A DNA stretch of 64,000 bases. Source: a bacterium (GTDB lineage: Bacteria; Cyanobacteriota; Vampirovibrionia; Obscuribacterales; Obscuribacteraceae). The notes under the pieces are model-generated. The model had not been told where the DNA came from. It made no database searches and worked only from the letters and a program-made list of their open reading frames with translations. The stretch is from assembly GCA_016124935.1 (NCBI GenBank), contig WGMS01000003.1:166192-230191 (forward strand). Direction: 5' to 3'. Numbering within the stretch: position 1 is the first letter of the stretch; each line of letters starts with the position of its first letter. This document shows positions 8,946-17,566 of the stretch, one piece after another. The position numbers and the translations under genes were made by a program.

Positions 8946-9476
8946 TTATCTTCCGACAATACTCCAGGCGATGTTTACTATGGAGCCTGGTTGTCTTGGA
9001 TCAGGATTTTTATAGCAGGAGATCATGATGCGGTGATGCTGCCTGGTTGCCTCCAGCATATAGAAATTGCTGTCCATCTTGGTGGTCGCTCGCAACTTGT
9101 CGGTGGGCACCTGCATTTTCCACTTATCTCTCTGACAGACCGCTTGATACCACTTGAACACTTTGGCTGGCTCATCGGAAGTGATGATATTTGCCGAGGC
9201 GGAGGGATTGCCTTCTGTAGAATGGATGAAATTGGTCTTCGAGACATTACTCGTGTAGACCGGCACGGGAAAGTTCTTGGGAATAGTGGTGGAGTGCTGA
9301 GTCCCAGGAATTTGTGTACGGGCTATTCTAAGCGCCTCTTCCCTGGATATCTTTCCACTAGCCTGATTGGCAGGCTGCGGCACTGCCAGAGCCGGGGCGA
9401 AAGAGACGGGCATGGCCCAGACAAGTCCGATAGATATGGAGAGGATTAGAATACGACTGGAACAAAATATACTCAA
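8946..9476 (-). CDS. Secreted protein of unknown function
   Basis: 176 residues. There is a clear signal peptide (hydrophobic core about residues 8-28, likely cleavage after the ALA near residue 31). The mature part has a SREEALRIART segment, then a compact domain containing KVFKWYQAVCQRDKWKM. This resembles small periplasmic domains in which a Tyr-x-x-x-Leu/Cys helix precedes a Gly/Lys-Trp strand, but I cannot name the family. It contains two Cys in the mature domain that could form a disulfide. It is convergent with the TadG-like gene and divergent from the epimerase gene at 9586. Confidence 0.7.
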   Translation of the reverse strand: MSIFCSSRILILSISIGLVWAMPVSFAPALAVPQPANQASGKISREEALRIARTQIPGTQHSTTIPKNFPVPVYTSNVSKTNFIHSTEGNPSASANIITSDEPAKVFKWYQAVCQRDKWKMQVPTDKLRATTKMDSNFYMLEATRQHHRIMISCYKNPDPRQPGSIVNIAWSIVGR

Positions 9477-9585
9477 ATTTCAGAACCTCGAGATGCTTCA
9501 TTTTAGAATCATAGCGCGAAATTTCGCCATGTTGAAGCAGAGAACGTGATAAAATCGCCATTCTGTATGTATCTGGCGAGTAATT

Positions 9586-10518
9586 ATGAAAGCGACTGTA
9601 ATCGGCGGCAATGGCTTCATCGGAACAAGCCTCGTAGAGCATCTCCTGGAAACAGGGGTGAAAGTGCGGGTTTTCGATAAATATCCAAGTAGATTCAGCG
9701 ACCCCCTCGACGAGGTCGAATACATCACCGGCGACCTCGGCAACCACGGCGAGCTGCATGACGCGGTCAAGGATGTGGACTGGGTTTTTCATCTGGCTTA
9801 TACAACCTTGCCTGAATCTTCTAATCAAGATCCAATTCATGATGTCAGAAGTAATGTGGTAGACACTCTGCAGCTCCTGGAAGAATGCCGCAACAACAAA
9901 ATCAAGAAATTCGTTTTCATCTCTTCAGGAGGCACCGTCTATGGTGTGCCGAAAGAAGTCCCGATCACCGAAGAACATCCCACTGATCCAATCTGTTCCT
10001 ACGGTATAACCAAACTGACCATCGAGAAGTATCTACAGCTTTTCCATCATCTCTACGGCCTCGAATATGTTGCCGCCCGCCTGGCTAATCCATATGGTGA
10101 GCGCCAGAACCCCCATTCAAAACAAGGTGCCATAGGAGTATTTCTAGGAAAGATCGCCCGGGGTCAGCCTATAACCAAATTCGGCGACGGAAAAGTGGTG
10201 AGGGACTTCATCTATATCGGAGATTCGGCTAAAGCGCTGGTGGCATGCGCCAGGTATGAGCCGGGTCCTGCGGATCCCCGAGTTTTCAATATAGGTTCGG
10301 GAGAAGGCTATTCTATTAACCAGATTATCGAAACCATCGAAAAGGTTGTCGACGTGCCGGTATATGTAGAATCGACTCCGGCAAGAAGCCTGGATGTGCC
10401 GTCTAATGTACTGGATATAAGCAAAGCCAGAAAACATCTGGGCTGGTCTCCGGAGATGCAGCTGGAGACAGGCATATCCCGGGCATGGCAGTGGACCAAG
10501 TCGCTCAGCCTGGTGTGA
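9586..10518 (+). CDS. NAD-dependent epimerase/dehydratase (UDP-glucose 4-epimerase-like)
   Basis: 310 residues, a full-length extended short-chain dehydrogenase. The N-terminal Rossmann motif is GGNGFIG (residues 7-13); the catalytic region shows FISSGGTVYG followed by YGITK (Tyr-x3-Lys). The family interconverts nucleotide-sugars (GalE, or 4,6-dehydratase-like reactions) in the cytoplasm; exact substrate specificity cannot be read from these motifs. The start ATG follows a short A/T-rich leader. The next gene downstream is a GT2 glycosyltransferase, separated by 233 bases and so probably with its own promoter. Together they suggest synthesis of a lipid-linked or surface glycan. Confidence 0.9.
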   Translation: MKATVIGGNGFIGTSLVEHLLETGVKVRVFDKYPSRFSDPLDEVEYITGDLGNHGELHDAVKDVDWVFHLAYTTLPESSNQDPIHDVRSNVVDTLQLLEECRNNKIKKFVFISSGGTVYGVPKEVPITEEHPTDPICSYGITKLTIEKYLQLFHHLYGLEYVAARLANPYGERQNPHSKQGAIGVFLGKIARGQPITKFGDGKVVRDFIYIGDSAKALVACARYEPGPADPRVFNIGSGEGYSINQIIETIEKVVDVPVYVESTPARSLDVPSNVLDISKARKHLGWSPEMQLETGISRAWQWTKSLSLV

Positions 10519-10751
10519 TTGTGCCTTAATACCATATAACGATCCTGATTAGACCAATCTAAGGGCGACTCCCTTTACAAGTCCAGCAAGGAAAGCGGCC
10601 GGGGCGGGCACTGGGTAAGGGCTAGTTTATCTGTGGCTTTAGATCTTTCTTCTAATAAATATTAGGAATTGCCAAGTTGACCTGGACCACGCGCTAGGGG
10701 AAAATCTGGGGGTTGTTGAGAGTCTAATCAGATAGTCAAATATCATTTGCA

Positions 10752-11771
10752 GTGAAAAACCAGGTAAACCCAGAGCTATCCATAATCGTAGCCGTTTATA
10801 ACGAAGACCCACGAAACTTGCTCAAGTTGATAGATAGGCTCGAGCTGGTGCTCAGGCCGGAAATGGTCAACTATGAGCTTATCTTCGTAAATGACGGTAG
10901 CCGCGAACCGACCACCAACGCCCTGCGACACATAGCAGTGGAGTCGAGATACATTAAACTGGTCGAGCTCTCCAGAAATTTCGGCCAGCAGGCAGCGATT
11001 ACCGCCGGTCTCGACCACGCCGAGGGACTGGCCATGGTAAACATGGATTCCGACCTGCAGGACCCCCCAGAACTGATCCCTGCCATGCTGGAGAAGTGGA
11101 AAGGCGGCTATGACGTTGTCTATGCCACCCGTTCGAAACGTCGCGATAGATTCTCCAAAAGATTGACCGCTTTCCTTTTCTACCGCTTCCTGGGCGCAAT
11201 TTCTTCGGTTCAGATTCCATGGGACACCGGTGATTTCAGACTGATGGACCGGGTGGTGGTCGATGCTCTCAAGAGCATGCCAGAGAAAACCCGATTCATT
11301 CGCGGCATGATTCCCTGGCTGGGCTTCAAGCAATGCGGAGTTCCCCTGGACCGCGATGCCAGGGAAATTGGCGAGAGCGCCTATACCGTCAAAAAGCTGC
11401 TCTGCCTTGCCCTGGATGGCATACTCTCTTTTAGCGCCGCTCCCCTCTTTTTCATCTCTGGATTCGGACTGACCGTCACGCTTGCTTCGTTTGCCGCATT
11501 GATTCTAAGCCTGGCAATGAACGGCTTTAACCTCGACAACTTCGCCCTTCTTTCCGGTATGGGCATCTTTACCGGTATGCAAATAATGATTATGGGAATA
11601 GTCTCGGTCTATCTATCCAAGATCCTGGACGAAACCAGAGCAAGACCAACCTATGTGGTAGCCCACAGGGTAGGCGGCGGATTCGCCCAGTCTGAATATG
11701 ATATCGAAAGTGGTGCCGGCGAAACAGCTTTGATACAGAACCGCAGCAACTCGGTAAGAAACGTACTCTAA
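10752..11771 (+). CDS. Family 2 glycosyltransferase with two C-terminal membrane helices (DPM1/GtrB/ArnC-like)
   Basis: 339 residues, start GTG. The GT-A catalytic domain fills residues 1-230, with the nucleotide-binding start LSIIVAVYNE and the metal/substrate region NMDSDLQDPPE. Two hydrophobic helices at about 235-255 and 265-290 anchor it to the membrane, the usual GtrB/ArnC arrangement. Such enzymes load a sugar from a nucleotide donor onto polyprenyl phosphate, producing the donor that GT-C transferases like those at the start of this window use. That functional link is inferred. A hairpin at 11773-11809 lies immediately after the stop. Confidence 0.9.
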   Translation: MKNQVNPELSIIVAVYNEDPRNLLKLIDRLELVLRPEMVNYELIFVNDGSREPTTNALRHIAVESRYIKLVELSRNFGQQAAITAGLDHAEGLAMVNMDSDLQDPPELIPAMLEKWKGGYDVVYATRSKRRDRFSKRLTAFLFYRFLGAISSVQIPWDTGDFRLMDRVVVDALKSMPEKTRFIRGMIPWLGFKQCGVPLDRDAREIGESAYTVKKLLCLALDGILSFSAAPLFFISGFGLTVTLASFAALILSLAMNGFNLDNFALLSGMGIFTGMQIMIMGIVSVYLSKILDETRARPTYVVAHRVGGGFAQSEYDIESGAGETALIQNRSNSVRNVL

Positions 11772-11772
11772 A

Positions 11773-11809
11773 AAAACTCCCTCCTACTGCATAGAGAGAA
11801 GGGAGCTTT
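11773..11809. terminator. Probable bidirectional terminator between convergent genes
   Basis: Arms 11773-11782 and 11800-11809 pair over ten bases with one A/C mismatch (core CTCCC/GGGAG). An A-run on one side and TTT on the other serve both strands. It sits between the GT2 gene and the convergent lipoprotein gene. Confidence 0.55.
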
Positions 11810-11838
11810 CAATTCTAGAATTCAGAAATCAACCTGAC

Positions 11839-12465
11839 TTAATTGGTGCTGGTTTTCTCTTTTTCAGCCTCCGGGGCAGCAGCAGGAGCCTCAGCCTTGG
11901 CTGATTCCTTGAGCTTGCTTATGTCGTAGACATTAACCATCTGAACTTTAGAGCCTGTTTTGTCGACGTAAACAATCTCGGTATAGAAATCATCACCATA
12001 GAAAATCACTTCACGGGGATTATCTACTTTACCGGCAGTAACTTCACTATCATCTACCTTAGACTGCTCCGGAGTTCGCTCGGGAAGCATGCGCTTAGCG
12101 GTCTCCAGCGCTTGCTCCTTGGTTACAGGAGCATCTTTATAGAGCGCCTGCAACTGGAAGCAATAGCCATCCTTACACTGAGCGATATAAGTGCCGCCCT
12201 GCTTATCCTTGTTAATACTCAAATACTGATTCTTGCCACCGACCCTCGAGATCGGGTTTTCATCCAGCTGAAATGAAAGAACAGCCCCTTCGATAATGTT
12301 CTCGGGCACGCCCACCTTCAAGTTTTCAAGATCTATGGTTCCCTGGGGAGTAACGGCACCACTATCACCGGTGGTACCACTGCCACAGCCTACCAGACAG
12401 AAGGAAATGAGCAGAATAGCCATGAGGCCTTGAATTAAATTGTGTTTTGCGTTACACCAGATCAT
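11839..12465 (-). CDS. Lipoprotein of unknown function
   Basis: 208 residues. A type II signal sequence ends in the lipobox LVGC (Cys about residue 27), followed by a Gly/Ser/Thr-rich linker, so the product should be lipid-anchored. The mature part contains one globular region (about 45-185) including EQALETAKRMLPERTPEQ and several short beta-like stretches. It ends in an Ala/Glu/Lys-rich tail of low complexity. No catalytic motif is visible and I do not recognise the family. It resembles the secreted gene 8946-9476 only in having a small domain preceded by a READ/EQALE-type helix. It is monocistronic as far as the sequence shows. Confidence 0.75.
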   Translation of the reverse strand: MIWCNAKHNLIQGLMAILLISFCLVGCGSGTTGDSGAVTPQGTIDLENLKVGVPENIIEGAVLSFQLDENPISRVGGKNQYLSINKDKQGGTYIAQCKDGYCFQLQALYKDAPVTKEQALETAKRMLPERTPEQSKVDDSEVTAGKVDNPREVIFYGDDFYTEIVYVDKTGSKVQMVNVYDISKLKESAKAEAPAAAPEAEKEKTSTN

Positions 12466-12610
12466 TGGATTTTCTCCCGGATTCGCCTGCGAATCATTTT
12501 CTAAAAACGTGAGTTTATCGCGCTTTCGGGCTAAATAGCTAAGATTGTTAGTAAGGTCGGGATGAATTTCTACTTATAACCGCAGCAATAATCCCGTAAC
12601 CAGGCGACCA

Positions 12611-13861
12611 TCAGTTGTCTACGCTTCCGCCTTCATGTAATTCGGCACTTACTTTACTTATAACTTCCCTGGCTCTTTCTAAAAGCCTCTCCTTGTTTTC
12701 GGGGGCCACCTCGTCTAGATAAGTATCGAGAGCGGAGATGGGAGACAATACCGAACTCTCGGTCAATTGCGGCATCCGGGCCCGACTGCGCGATGGAATC
12801 ACCTCAGCCTGCAGGCGAACCGAAAGACATTGACTGGCTTCCAGGAGAACATCCTTCTCGTCCACAGACTGAATATTCTCCTGTTCTATTTTGTAGCGCA
12901 CCCGGAGGACACAACCGGGAATCACTTTTTTGGAAACAGCCTCTCGCAATAATCTAGTGGGCTCGGCCTTTTCCCGGAGGTCGACATCCACCATGACAAA
13001 AGGCCTGGGATCGACACTGTGGAATTCGAAAGAGGTGGAACCTCGCTCCAGCTTTACATGCACAAAACCTTTGTCTTCCTTAGCCTCGCCGAAATCCACT
13101 CGGTCGAGCGAACCGGCATAGACGATGGCAGGCTTATCTTCGCGAATCACCTGGTATTTGTGAATGTGTCCCAGAGCAACATAGTCTATAGAAGGATGAA
13201 CGAAAATGTCCGTGGGAAATGTAAGGGTGTAGCCCACTAAAAGCTCTTCTTCAATGCCGGCGACAGCTCTATCGACACTCATATGGGCGGTTACCACAGC
13301 CGGAATGTCGGGATCCAGATCCTGGTAGAAGCCCTGCAACAATTGATCGACATGGGAAACCAGCACCGAATCAATTTGACCGGCGGAAAGTTCGCGATAC
13401 TTCTCAAGGGTCATCAAGTTGTTGCGGGTAATATGCGGCAATCCAATAAGCTGGACCGGCCCTCTGGCAGTATTGATTCTAGAAGAGGAAGGCTGATCGA
13501 TAATGGTCAGTCCGGGCACTTCCAGGCTCTGAAAAACCGATAACGAATGACTCTGGGTCGATTTCAAGATCTGATCGTGATTGCCCACGACTAGAACAGT
13601 GGCGATACCCGCCCTGCTCAGACGATTGAGCTCCCGGGCGAACATCTTCTGGTAGATAGGCTGAGGATTGGCAGTTTTGTAGGCATCACCGGAAAAGAGA
13701 AAAATATCAGCCCTGTTTTCAAGAGAGTAATCCACAACCTTTTCCAGGGAATGGACAAAGTCCTCGAAGCGGATATTCAGCCCGGTTTTTGCATTGATGC
13801 GGCCGTGCCCCTCGCCGGAGCCGAAGTGAATATCGGAGACATGTATCAGATCAATTGTCAT
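12611..13861 (-). CDS. sbcD: SbcD/Mre11-like DNA repair exonuclease
   Basis: 416 residues from the ATG at 13861. A start nine codons earlier is open, but it lies before the conserved beta strand, and the chosen start places LIHVSDIHFG at the N-terminus as in the family. All five metallophosphoesterase motifs are seen: D10/H12, SGDAYKT, GNHD, a His in TAHMS, and GHIHKY. The enzyme trims double-strand ends and hairpins, normally as a complex with the SMC-like ATPase SbcC/Rad50. No sbcC is present in the window. The upstream region is shared with the divergent gene at 13952. Confidence 0.85.
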   Translation of the reverse strand: MTIDLIHVSDIHFGSGEGHGRINAKTGLNIRFEDFVHSLEKVVDYSLENRADIFLFSGDAYKTANPQPIYQKMFARELNRLSRAGIATVLVVGNHDQILKSTQSHSLSVFQSLEVPGLTIIDQPSSSRINTARGPVQLIGLPHITRNNLMTLEKYRELSAGQIDSVLVSHVDQLLQGFYQDLDPDIPAVVTAHMSVDRAVAGIEEELLVGYTLTFPTDIFVHPSIDYVALGHIHKYQVIREDKPAIVYAGSLDRVDFGEAKEDKGFVHVKLERGSTSFEFHSVDPRPFVMVDVDLREKAEPTRLLREAVSKKVIPGCVLRVRYKIEQENIQSVDEKDVLLEASQCLSVRLQAEVIPSRSRARMPQLTESSVLSPISALDTYLDEVAPENKERLLERAREVISKVSAELHEGGSVDN

Positions 13862-13951
13862 GGCTGAATCATATAAACGCAGCTCCATTCTAATCTAGCG
13901 ATTTTAGCGATTCAGCCCATTAAGAAGGTAAAATAATTTCACTATAAAATC

Positions 13952-14731
13952 ATGCGAATTACTCTTAGCTATTTAGCCTTTGCGGCCGCAGGTCTTATGG
14001 TGTCGGTTTCGACGCCGGATTTTGCCTTTGCGGCAAGCCGTTACGAAGCGCCTTTTCAAAATGTGAATCAGCACCTGTCAGAAAAAGTGTCAGAGGAACT
14101 TTCAAAATCCGACATTTTTGCGCCGTCCATCAAATACAAAATTCATAGCCATCAAAACGAAATTCTGGTCTCGACCTACCGAGATCCCCGGGCCAACCTG
14201 ACCGATATGAAGATAGATGCATTACTTGTAACCCATGCCGGCATGAAAGTGACCGACAAGTCAAAATCCTTTCCCAAGCTCAATCGAGTCTCGGTCTATT
14301 TCTTCGACCGAGACGACAACAGCAAATTCTGGTTAGCAGAAGTGAAAGCCTCACTAATTGGACTTCTCCGTTCTAATAACGCAACAAAAGATGAAGCTCT
14401 CGACAAAGTCTCTCTCTCTCGTCTTACCCTGATCAATTCGCTCGATCACTACACAAACTCCTCTTATCAGGAGATGACCGAAAGCTTCCCCCTCAGCCCG
14501 GGCTTTCTAGAACCGGAGCGGCGCATTCTTTTAGCGAGAATCATGCGCCTCAAAGGAAATGGCCATGATGTCTCTAGCCTGGAGCGCTTGTTTCTGCAGC
14601 TGGATGACTCGATAAGGTCGAACGGAGCCGATAATGGTATAAAACCACTCTATGTCTACACTCTCCAGATGCTGGAAGCAAAAGAGAAAAGCAAGCTATC
14701 CGCCCTTAACAATGAGCAGATCCAGAAGTAA
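13952..14731 (+). CDS. Exported protein of unknown function
   Basis: 259 residues. A signal peptide occupies residues 1-27 (likely cleavage in FAFAA-S). The mature protein is mixed alpha/beta with helices rich in Leu/Lys in the C-terminal third; no motif or family is recognised. A TATAAA sits just upstream of the ATG. The last 20 bases overlap the start of the rRNA methyltransferase gene, so the two genes are probably translationally coupled, an unusual pairing of a secreted protein with an RNA-modifying enzyme. Confidence 0.7.
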   Translation: MRITLSYLAFAAAGLMVSVSTPDFAFAASRYEAPFQNVNQHLSEKVSEELSKSDIFAPSIKYKIHSHQNEILVSTYRDPRANLTDMKIDALLVTHAGMKVTDKSKSFPKLNRVSVYFFDRDDNSKFWLAEVKASLIGLLRSNNATKDEALDKVSLSRLTLINSLDHYTNSSYQEMTESFPLSPGFLEPERRILLARIMRLKGNGHDVSSLERLFLQLDDSIRSNGADNGIKPLYVYTLQMLEAKEKSKLSALNNEQIQK

Positions 14732-16247
14732 GGTTAAGAAGAGAAACGCTCCGGTGGCACGAGGCGATCGTCTCGAGCTCACCATAGAATCGCTTGCTCC
14801 CGGGGGCCAGGGGGTAGCCAAAATCGATGGGTTTCCGGTTTTCCTCGACAGAGCCGCTCCAAAAGACAAAGTGAGCGCGCAGATCTATGACGTTCGCAAG
14901 TCTTTCGCTCTGGCAAAAATCGAAGAGATTCTAGAAGCCTCACCGGACAGAATCAAAGCTCCCTGCCCTGTCTATGATCGCTGCGGGGGCTGTCAATGGC
15001 AGCATCTCAACTATGATGCCCAGCTGGCGGCAAAAAAAGAGATTGTAATCCAGGCCCTGAGTAGAATCGGCGGACTGAATGCCGACCTAATCCAGGCGCC
15101 TGTCGGTGCCGCACACCAGATGCGATACCGCAATAAAGCCCAGTTTCCGGTGCGCTCGGAAGCATCAGGTATGGTTGCGGGATATTTCGAGAAAAACTCT
15201 CACAGTCTTGTGGACATAGATTCCTGCCCGGTTCAGCCGGAAGAGCTCGATGACATCTTCCGCCTCCTGAAAGAAAGCTGCATTCGCCATGCAATCCAGC
15301 CCTACGAAGAAGAGACCCATACCGGGGTGCTTCGGCACATGCTGATTCGCAAAAGTCACTCCAGCGGAGAAGCCCTGGTTACGCTCGTGGTCAATCTAAA
15401 AGGCCCGGAAGAGCTGGATAAAAGACTGCTCGAAAAATTCAAAGCGATAGCAGCAGAGCTGTTGAATGCGCTGCCAGCAGTTGCCGGATTCTGTATCAAT
15501 TTCAACTCAAAAAAAGGAAATCGTATTCTGAGCGATGATACAGTCTGTCTCGTCGGCAGCGCCGTCATAGAAGAAGTGCTCGAATCGAAAGACCGTAGCC
15601 TGCGCTTCAGATTGTCGAGCAACAGCTTTTTTCAAATTCATTCAGAACAGAACATAGTCATGCTGGATAAAATTCTGGAAGAGGTCGAGCAAACCGGCTA
15701 TGGAGCAAAACCTGTGATAGTAGATGCTTACGCCGGGGTGGGCACGATCGCACTATGGCTGGCACCACTAGCGCAGAGGGTATACGCAGTGGAGGAGAAT
15801 CCTTTTGCCGTTGCAGACGGCAGGACAAACGCCATTCTTAATGGCGCCACCAATATCGACTTTCGCGAAGGAAAAGCGGAAGTCGTGTTGGAAAAGCTTC
15901 TGGATGATGGTATCAATATCGATATCTTGATTCTCGACCCTCCAAGAAAAGGTCTTAGCGAATCGGTGCTCAACTCGGTGCTCAAGTTGGCTCCGGAGCA
16001 CCTGATATATGTAAGCTGCAATCCGACTACCCTTGCCCGAGATCTTAAATTACTGGAAGACGGACTGACAAGAGACGGACACGGCGACGAAGGACAAGAG
16101 GAAGAGGAAAAAATCAACCGATCTGGGTATAAAACTCTTCGAGTGACGCCCATCGACATGTTTCCCCAAACATATCACGTAGAGTCGGTAGCCAGTTTGA
16201 AGAGGTCGAATTCCAATGGTTCTATCGGGAATTTTCAGAAAATCTGA
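14712..16247 (+). CDS. rlmD: 23S rRNA (uracil-5-)-methyltransferase, RlmD/RumA family
   Basis: 511 residues from the ATG at 14712; an earlier in-frame ATG at 14652 lies deep in the upstream gene and adds residues with no family match. Seen in order: a TRAM domain (about 18-75), a [4Fe-4S] cluster site C85-x5-C91-x2-C94 with a fourth Cys in SCPVQPEE, the Rossmann SAM-binding region DAYAGVGTIAL, the base-recognition motif LDPPRKG, and the catalytic Cys in YVSCNPTT. The enzyme methylates a uracil of 23S rRNA using SAM. Whether it is RlmD or the related RlmCD/TrmA type cannot be decided by eye. A short charged insertion rich in Glu lies before the final strand. Confidence 0.88.
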   Translation: MSRSRSKVKKRNAPVARGDRLELTIESLAPGGQGVAKIDGFPVFLDRAAPKDKVSAQIYDVRKSFALAKIEEILEASPDRIKAPCPVYDRCGGCQWQHLNYDAQLAAKKEIVIQALSRIGGLNADLIQAPVGAAHQMRYRNKAQFPVRSEASGMVAGYFEKNSHSLVDIDSCPVQPEELDDIFRLLKESCIRHAIQPYEEETHTGVLRHMLIRKSHSSGEALVTLVVNLKGPEELDKRLLEKFKAIAAELLNALPAVAGFCINFNSKKGNRILSDDTVCLVGSAVIEEVLESKDRSLRFRLSSNSFFQIHSEQNIVMLDKILEEVEQTGYGAKPVIVDAYAGVGTIALWLAPLAQRVYAVEENPFAVADGRTNAILNGATNIDFREGKAEVVLEKLLDDGINIDILILDPPRKGLSESVLNSVLKLAPEHLIYVSCNPTTLARDLKLLEDGLTRDGHGDEGQEEEEKINRSGYKTLRVTPIDMFPQTYHVESVASLKRSNSNGSIGNFQKI

Positions 16248-16677
16248 GGGGCCGGCCAGGGATCCTTTTCTGAAAGCATTGAGAATCAGCCACGAGAAAC
16301 AGCTCTCGCCCGATGATGTGCAGGACATTTGTGCTTCGGTCGGCTGGAGCCGAAGAGAGCCAGAGCTTATCTCAAAAGCCCTGGATAACAGCCTTGCAGT
16401 AGTCTCAATCTGGGACAAAGAGATAATCGTCGGCTTCGCCCGCGCCACCGGAGACATGGTTTTCAATGCCACCATCTGGGATATGGTGGTCCGTCCGGAT
16501 TATCAAAATCGCGGCATCGGCAGACTGGTCATGATTGAACTACTGAAAGATCTGGATGATTTCGGCATCCCCTTGATAACCCTGTACGCCGATCCGGGCA
16601 CCGACGGCTTTTATAAAAAATTCGGATTTCTAGCAGACCCGTCCGGCGTCCGCGGTATGTTCCGAGAAAGCGGCTAG
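16216..16677 (+). CDS. GNAT family N-acetyltransferase
   Basis: 153 residues with the acetyl-CoA binding motif A as VVRPDYQNRGIGRLV (the QNRGIG core) and a C-terminal DGFYKKFGF strand typical of the fold. GNAT enzymes transfer an acetyl group from acetyl-CoA to an amine; the substrate is not evident. The ATG is preceded by GAGG at a ten-base distance and lies 32 bases inside the end of the rRNA methyltransferase gene, indicating translational coupling. Confidence 0.85.
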   Translation: MVLSGIFRKSEGPARDPFLKALRISHEKQLSPDDVQDICASVGWSRREPELISKALDNSLAVVSIWDKEIIVGFARATGDMVFNATIWDMVVRPDYQNRGIGRLVMIELLKDLDDFGIPLITLYADPGTDGFYKKFGFLADPSGVRGMFRESG

Positions 16678-16831
16678 TCGGAAACGCCAGAGCCCTTTGA
16701 AACCAGGTTCTGCTTAAAGATCTTAACTGCCGGACAAATTTGGTTTGTTCGATTGACGCTTCCGTGGTAAATTCTTCAGTCAATATATATGATTGATGTA
16801 AATCGAGCGCCGTAAGTGCGCGGGGGATGTC

Positions 16832-17410
16832 ATGAAGATCATTTTGCAGGATAACGTGCCTAAGCTGGGCAATGCTGGCGACATAGTCGAAGCCAAGCGC
16901 GGCTATTACCGTAACTTCCTCGAGCCCAGAGGTCTGGCCGTTGTTGCCACCAAAGGCACCCTGAAGAAACGGGAAGAAGACAGAGAAGCACTGGAGAGAA
17001 AAGCCCAGAAAGCTCACGATGCAGCTGTCGCTCTCGGAGAAAGAATTACCCAGTTACCGCCCATCGAGATTCCTATCAAAGCTGGTGAATCCGGTAAACT
17101 CTACGGTAAAGTCACCAACAAAGAAATTTCCCACAAACTGGAAGAATTGATTGGTGAGCCGATTGACAAACGCGGCATCAAAATCAAAGAAGAAGTGACC
17201 GCTCTGGGCGATTACGAAGCCCAGGTCAAGCTCACTCCTAAAGTTCAAGTCGAATGCTCTATCAAAGTCGTTGTGGAAGGCAATTTCGTCAAAGACAAAC
17301 CGCCGGAAGACAAAGACAAGGATAAAGACAAAGAGAAAGAAGGCGGCGAAGCCCCTAAGAAAGAAGGGAAAGCCAGAAAAGGCAAAAAAGCTGCCGCCGA
17401 CGAAGAGTAA
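16832..17410 (+). CDS. rplI: 50S ribosomal protein L9 with charged C-terminal tail
   Basis: 192 residues against the usual 145-155. The N-terminal domain shows the L9 signature (VPKLGNAGDIVEAKRGYYRN, residues 8-27, and FLEPRGLA), followed by the long connecting helix and the C-terminal domain ending near residue 150. The extra roughly 40 residues alternate Lys with Asp/Glu and Pro and are probably disordered. L9 binds 23S rRNA at the base of the L1 stalk. A strong hairpin terminator follows at 17431-17463, so this looks like a single-gene unit; rpsF and rpsR, frequent partners of rplI, are not here. Confidence 0.95.
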   Translation: MKIILQDNVPKLGNAGDIVEAKRGYYRNFLEPRGLAVVATKGTLKKREEDREALERKAQKAHDAAVALGERITQLPPIEIPIKAGESGKLYGKVTNKEISHKLEELIGEPIDKRGIKIKEEVTALGDYEAQVKLTPKVQVECSIKVVVEGNFVKDKPPEDKDKDKDKEKEGGEAPKKEGKARKGKKAAADEE

Positions 17411-17430
17411 AAGCTCACAGTAACTCGAAG

Positions 17431-17463
17431 AAGGAGGATCGAAGACAAATCGATCCTCCTTTT
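17431..17463 (+). terminator. Rho-independent terminator of rplI
   Basis: Perfect 12-bp stem 17431-17442 with 17450-17461 and a seven-base loop, followed by a T-run; 20 bases after the rplI stop. Confidence 0.85.
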
Positions 17464-17505
17464 GCTTGCGCATGATCGATACGTTAATCGTTTCAAGCCC
17501 CAGGA

Positions 17506-17534
17506 TTGAGGGTATGAAACTCTAGTCGAATAAT
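17506..17534 (+). promoter_or_regulatory. Sigma70-like promoter for the gene at 17567
   Basis: TTGAGG at 17506-17511 and AATAAT at 17529-17534 with a 17-base spacer, 32 bases before the ATG and just after the rplI terminator. Confidence 0.5.
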
Positions 17535-17566
17535 TTGATTCGATTCAGCAAGGCGAGGAATTTACT

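Noticed and set aside
16753..16790. Promoter for rplI with TTGACG and TATATAT
   Set aside because: The distance between the elements is too long for a sigma70 promoter.
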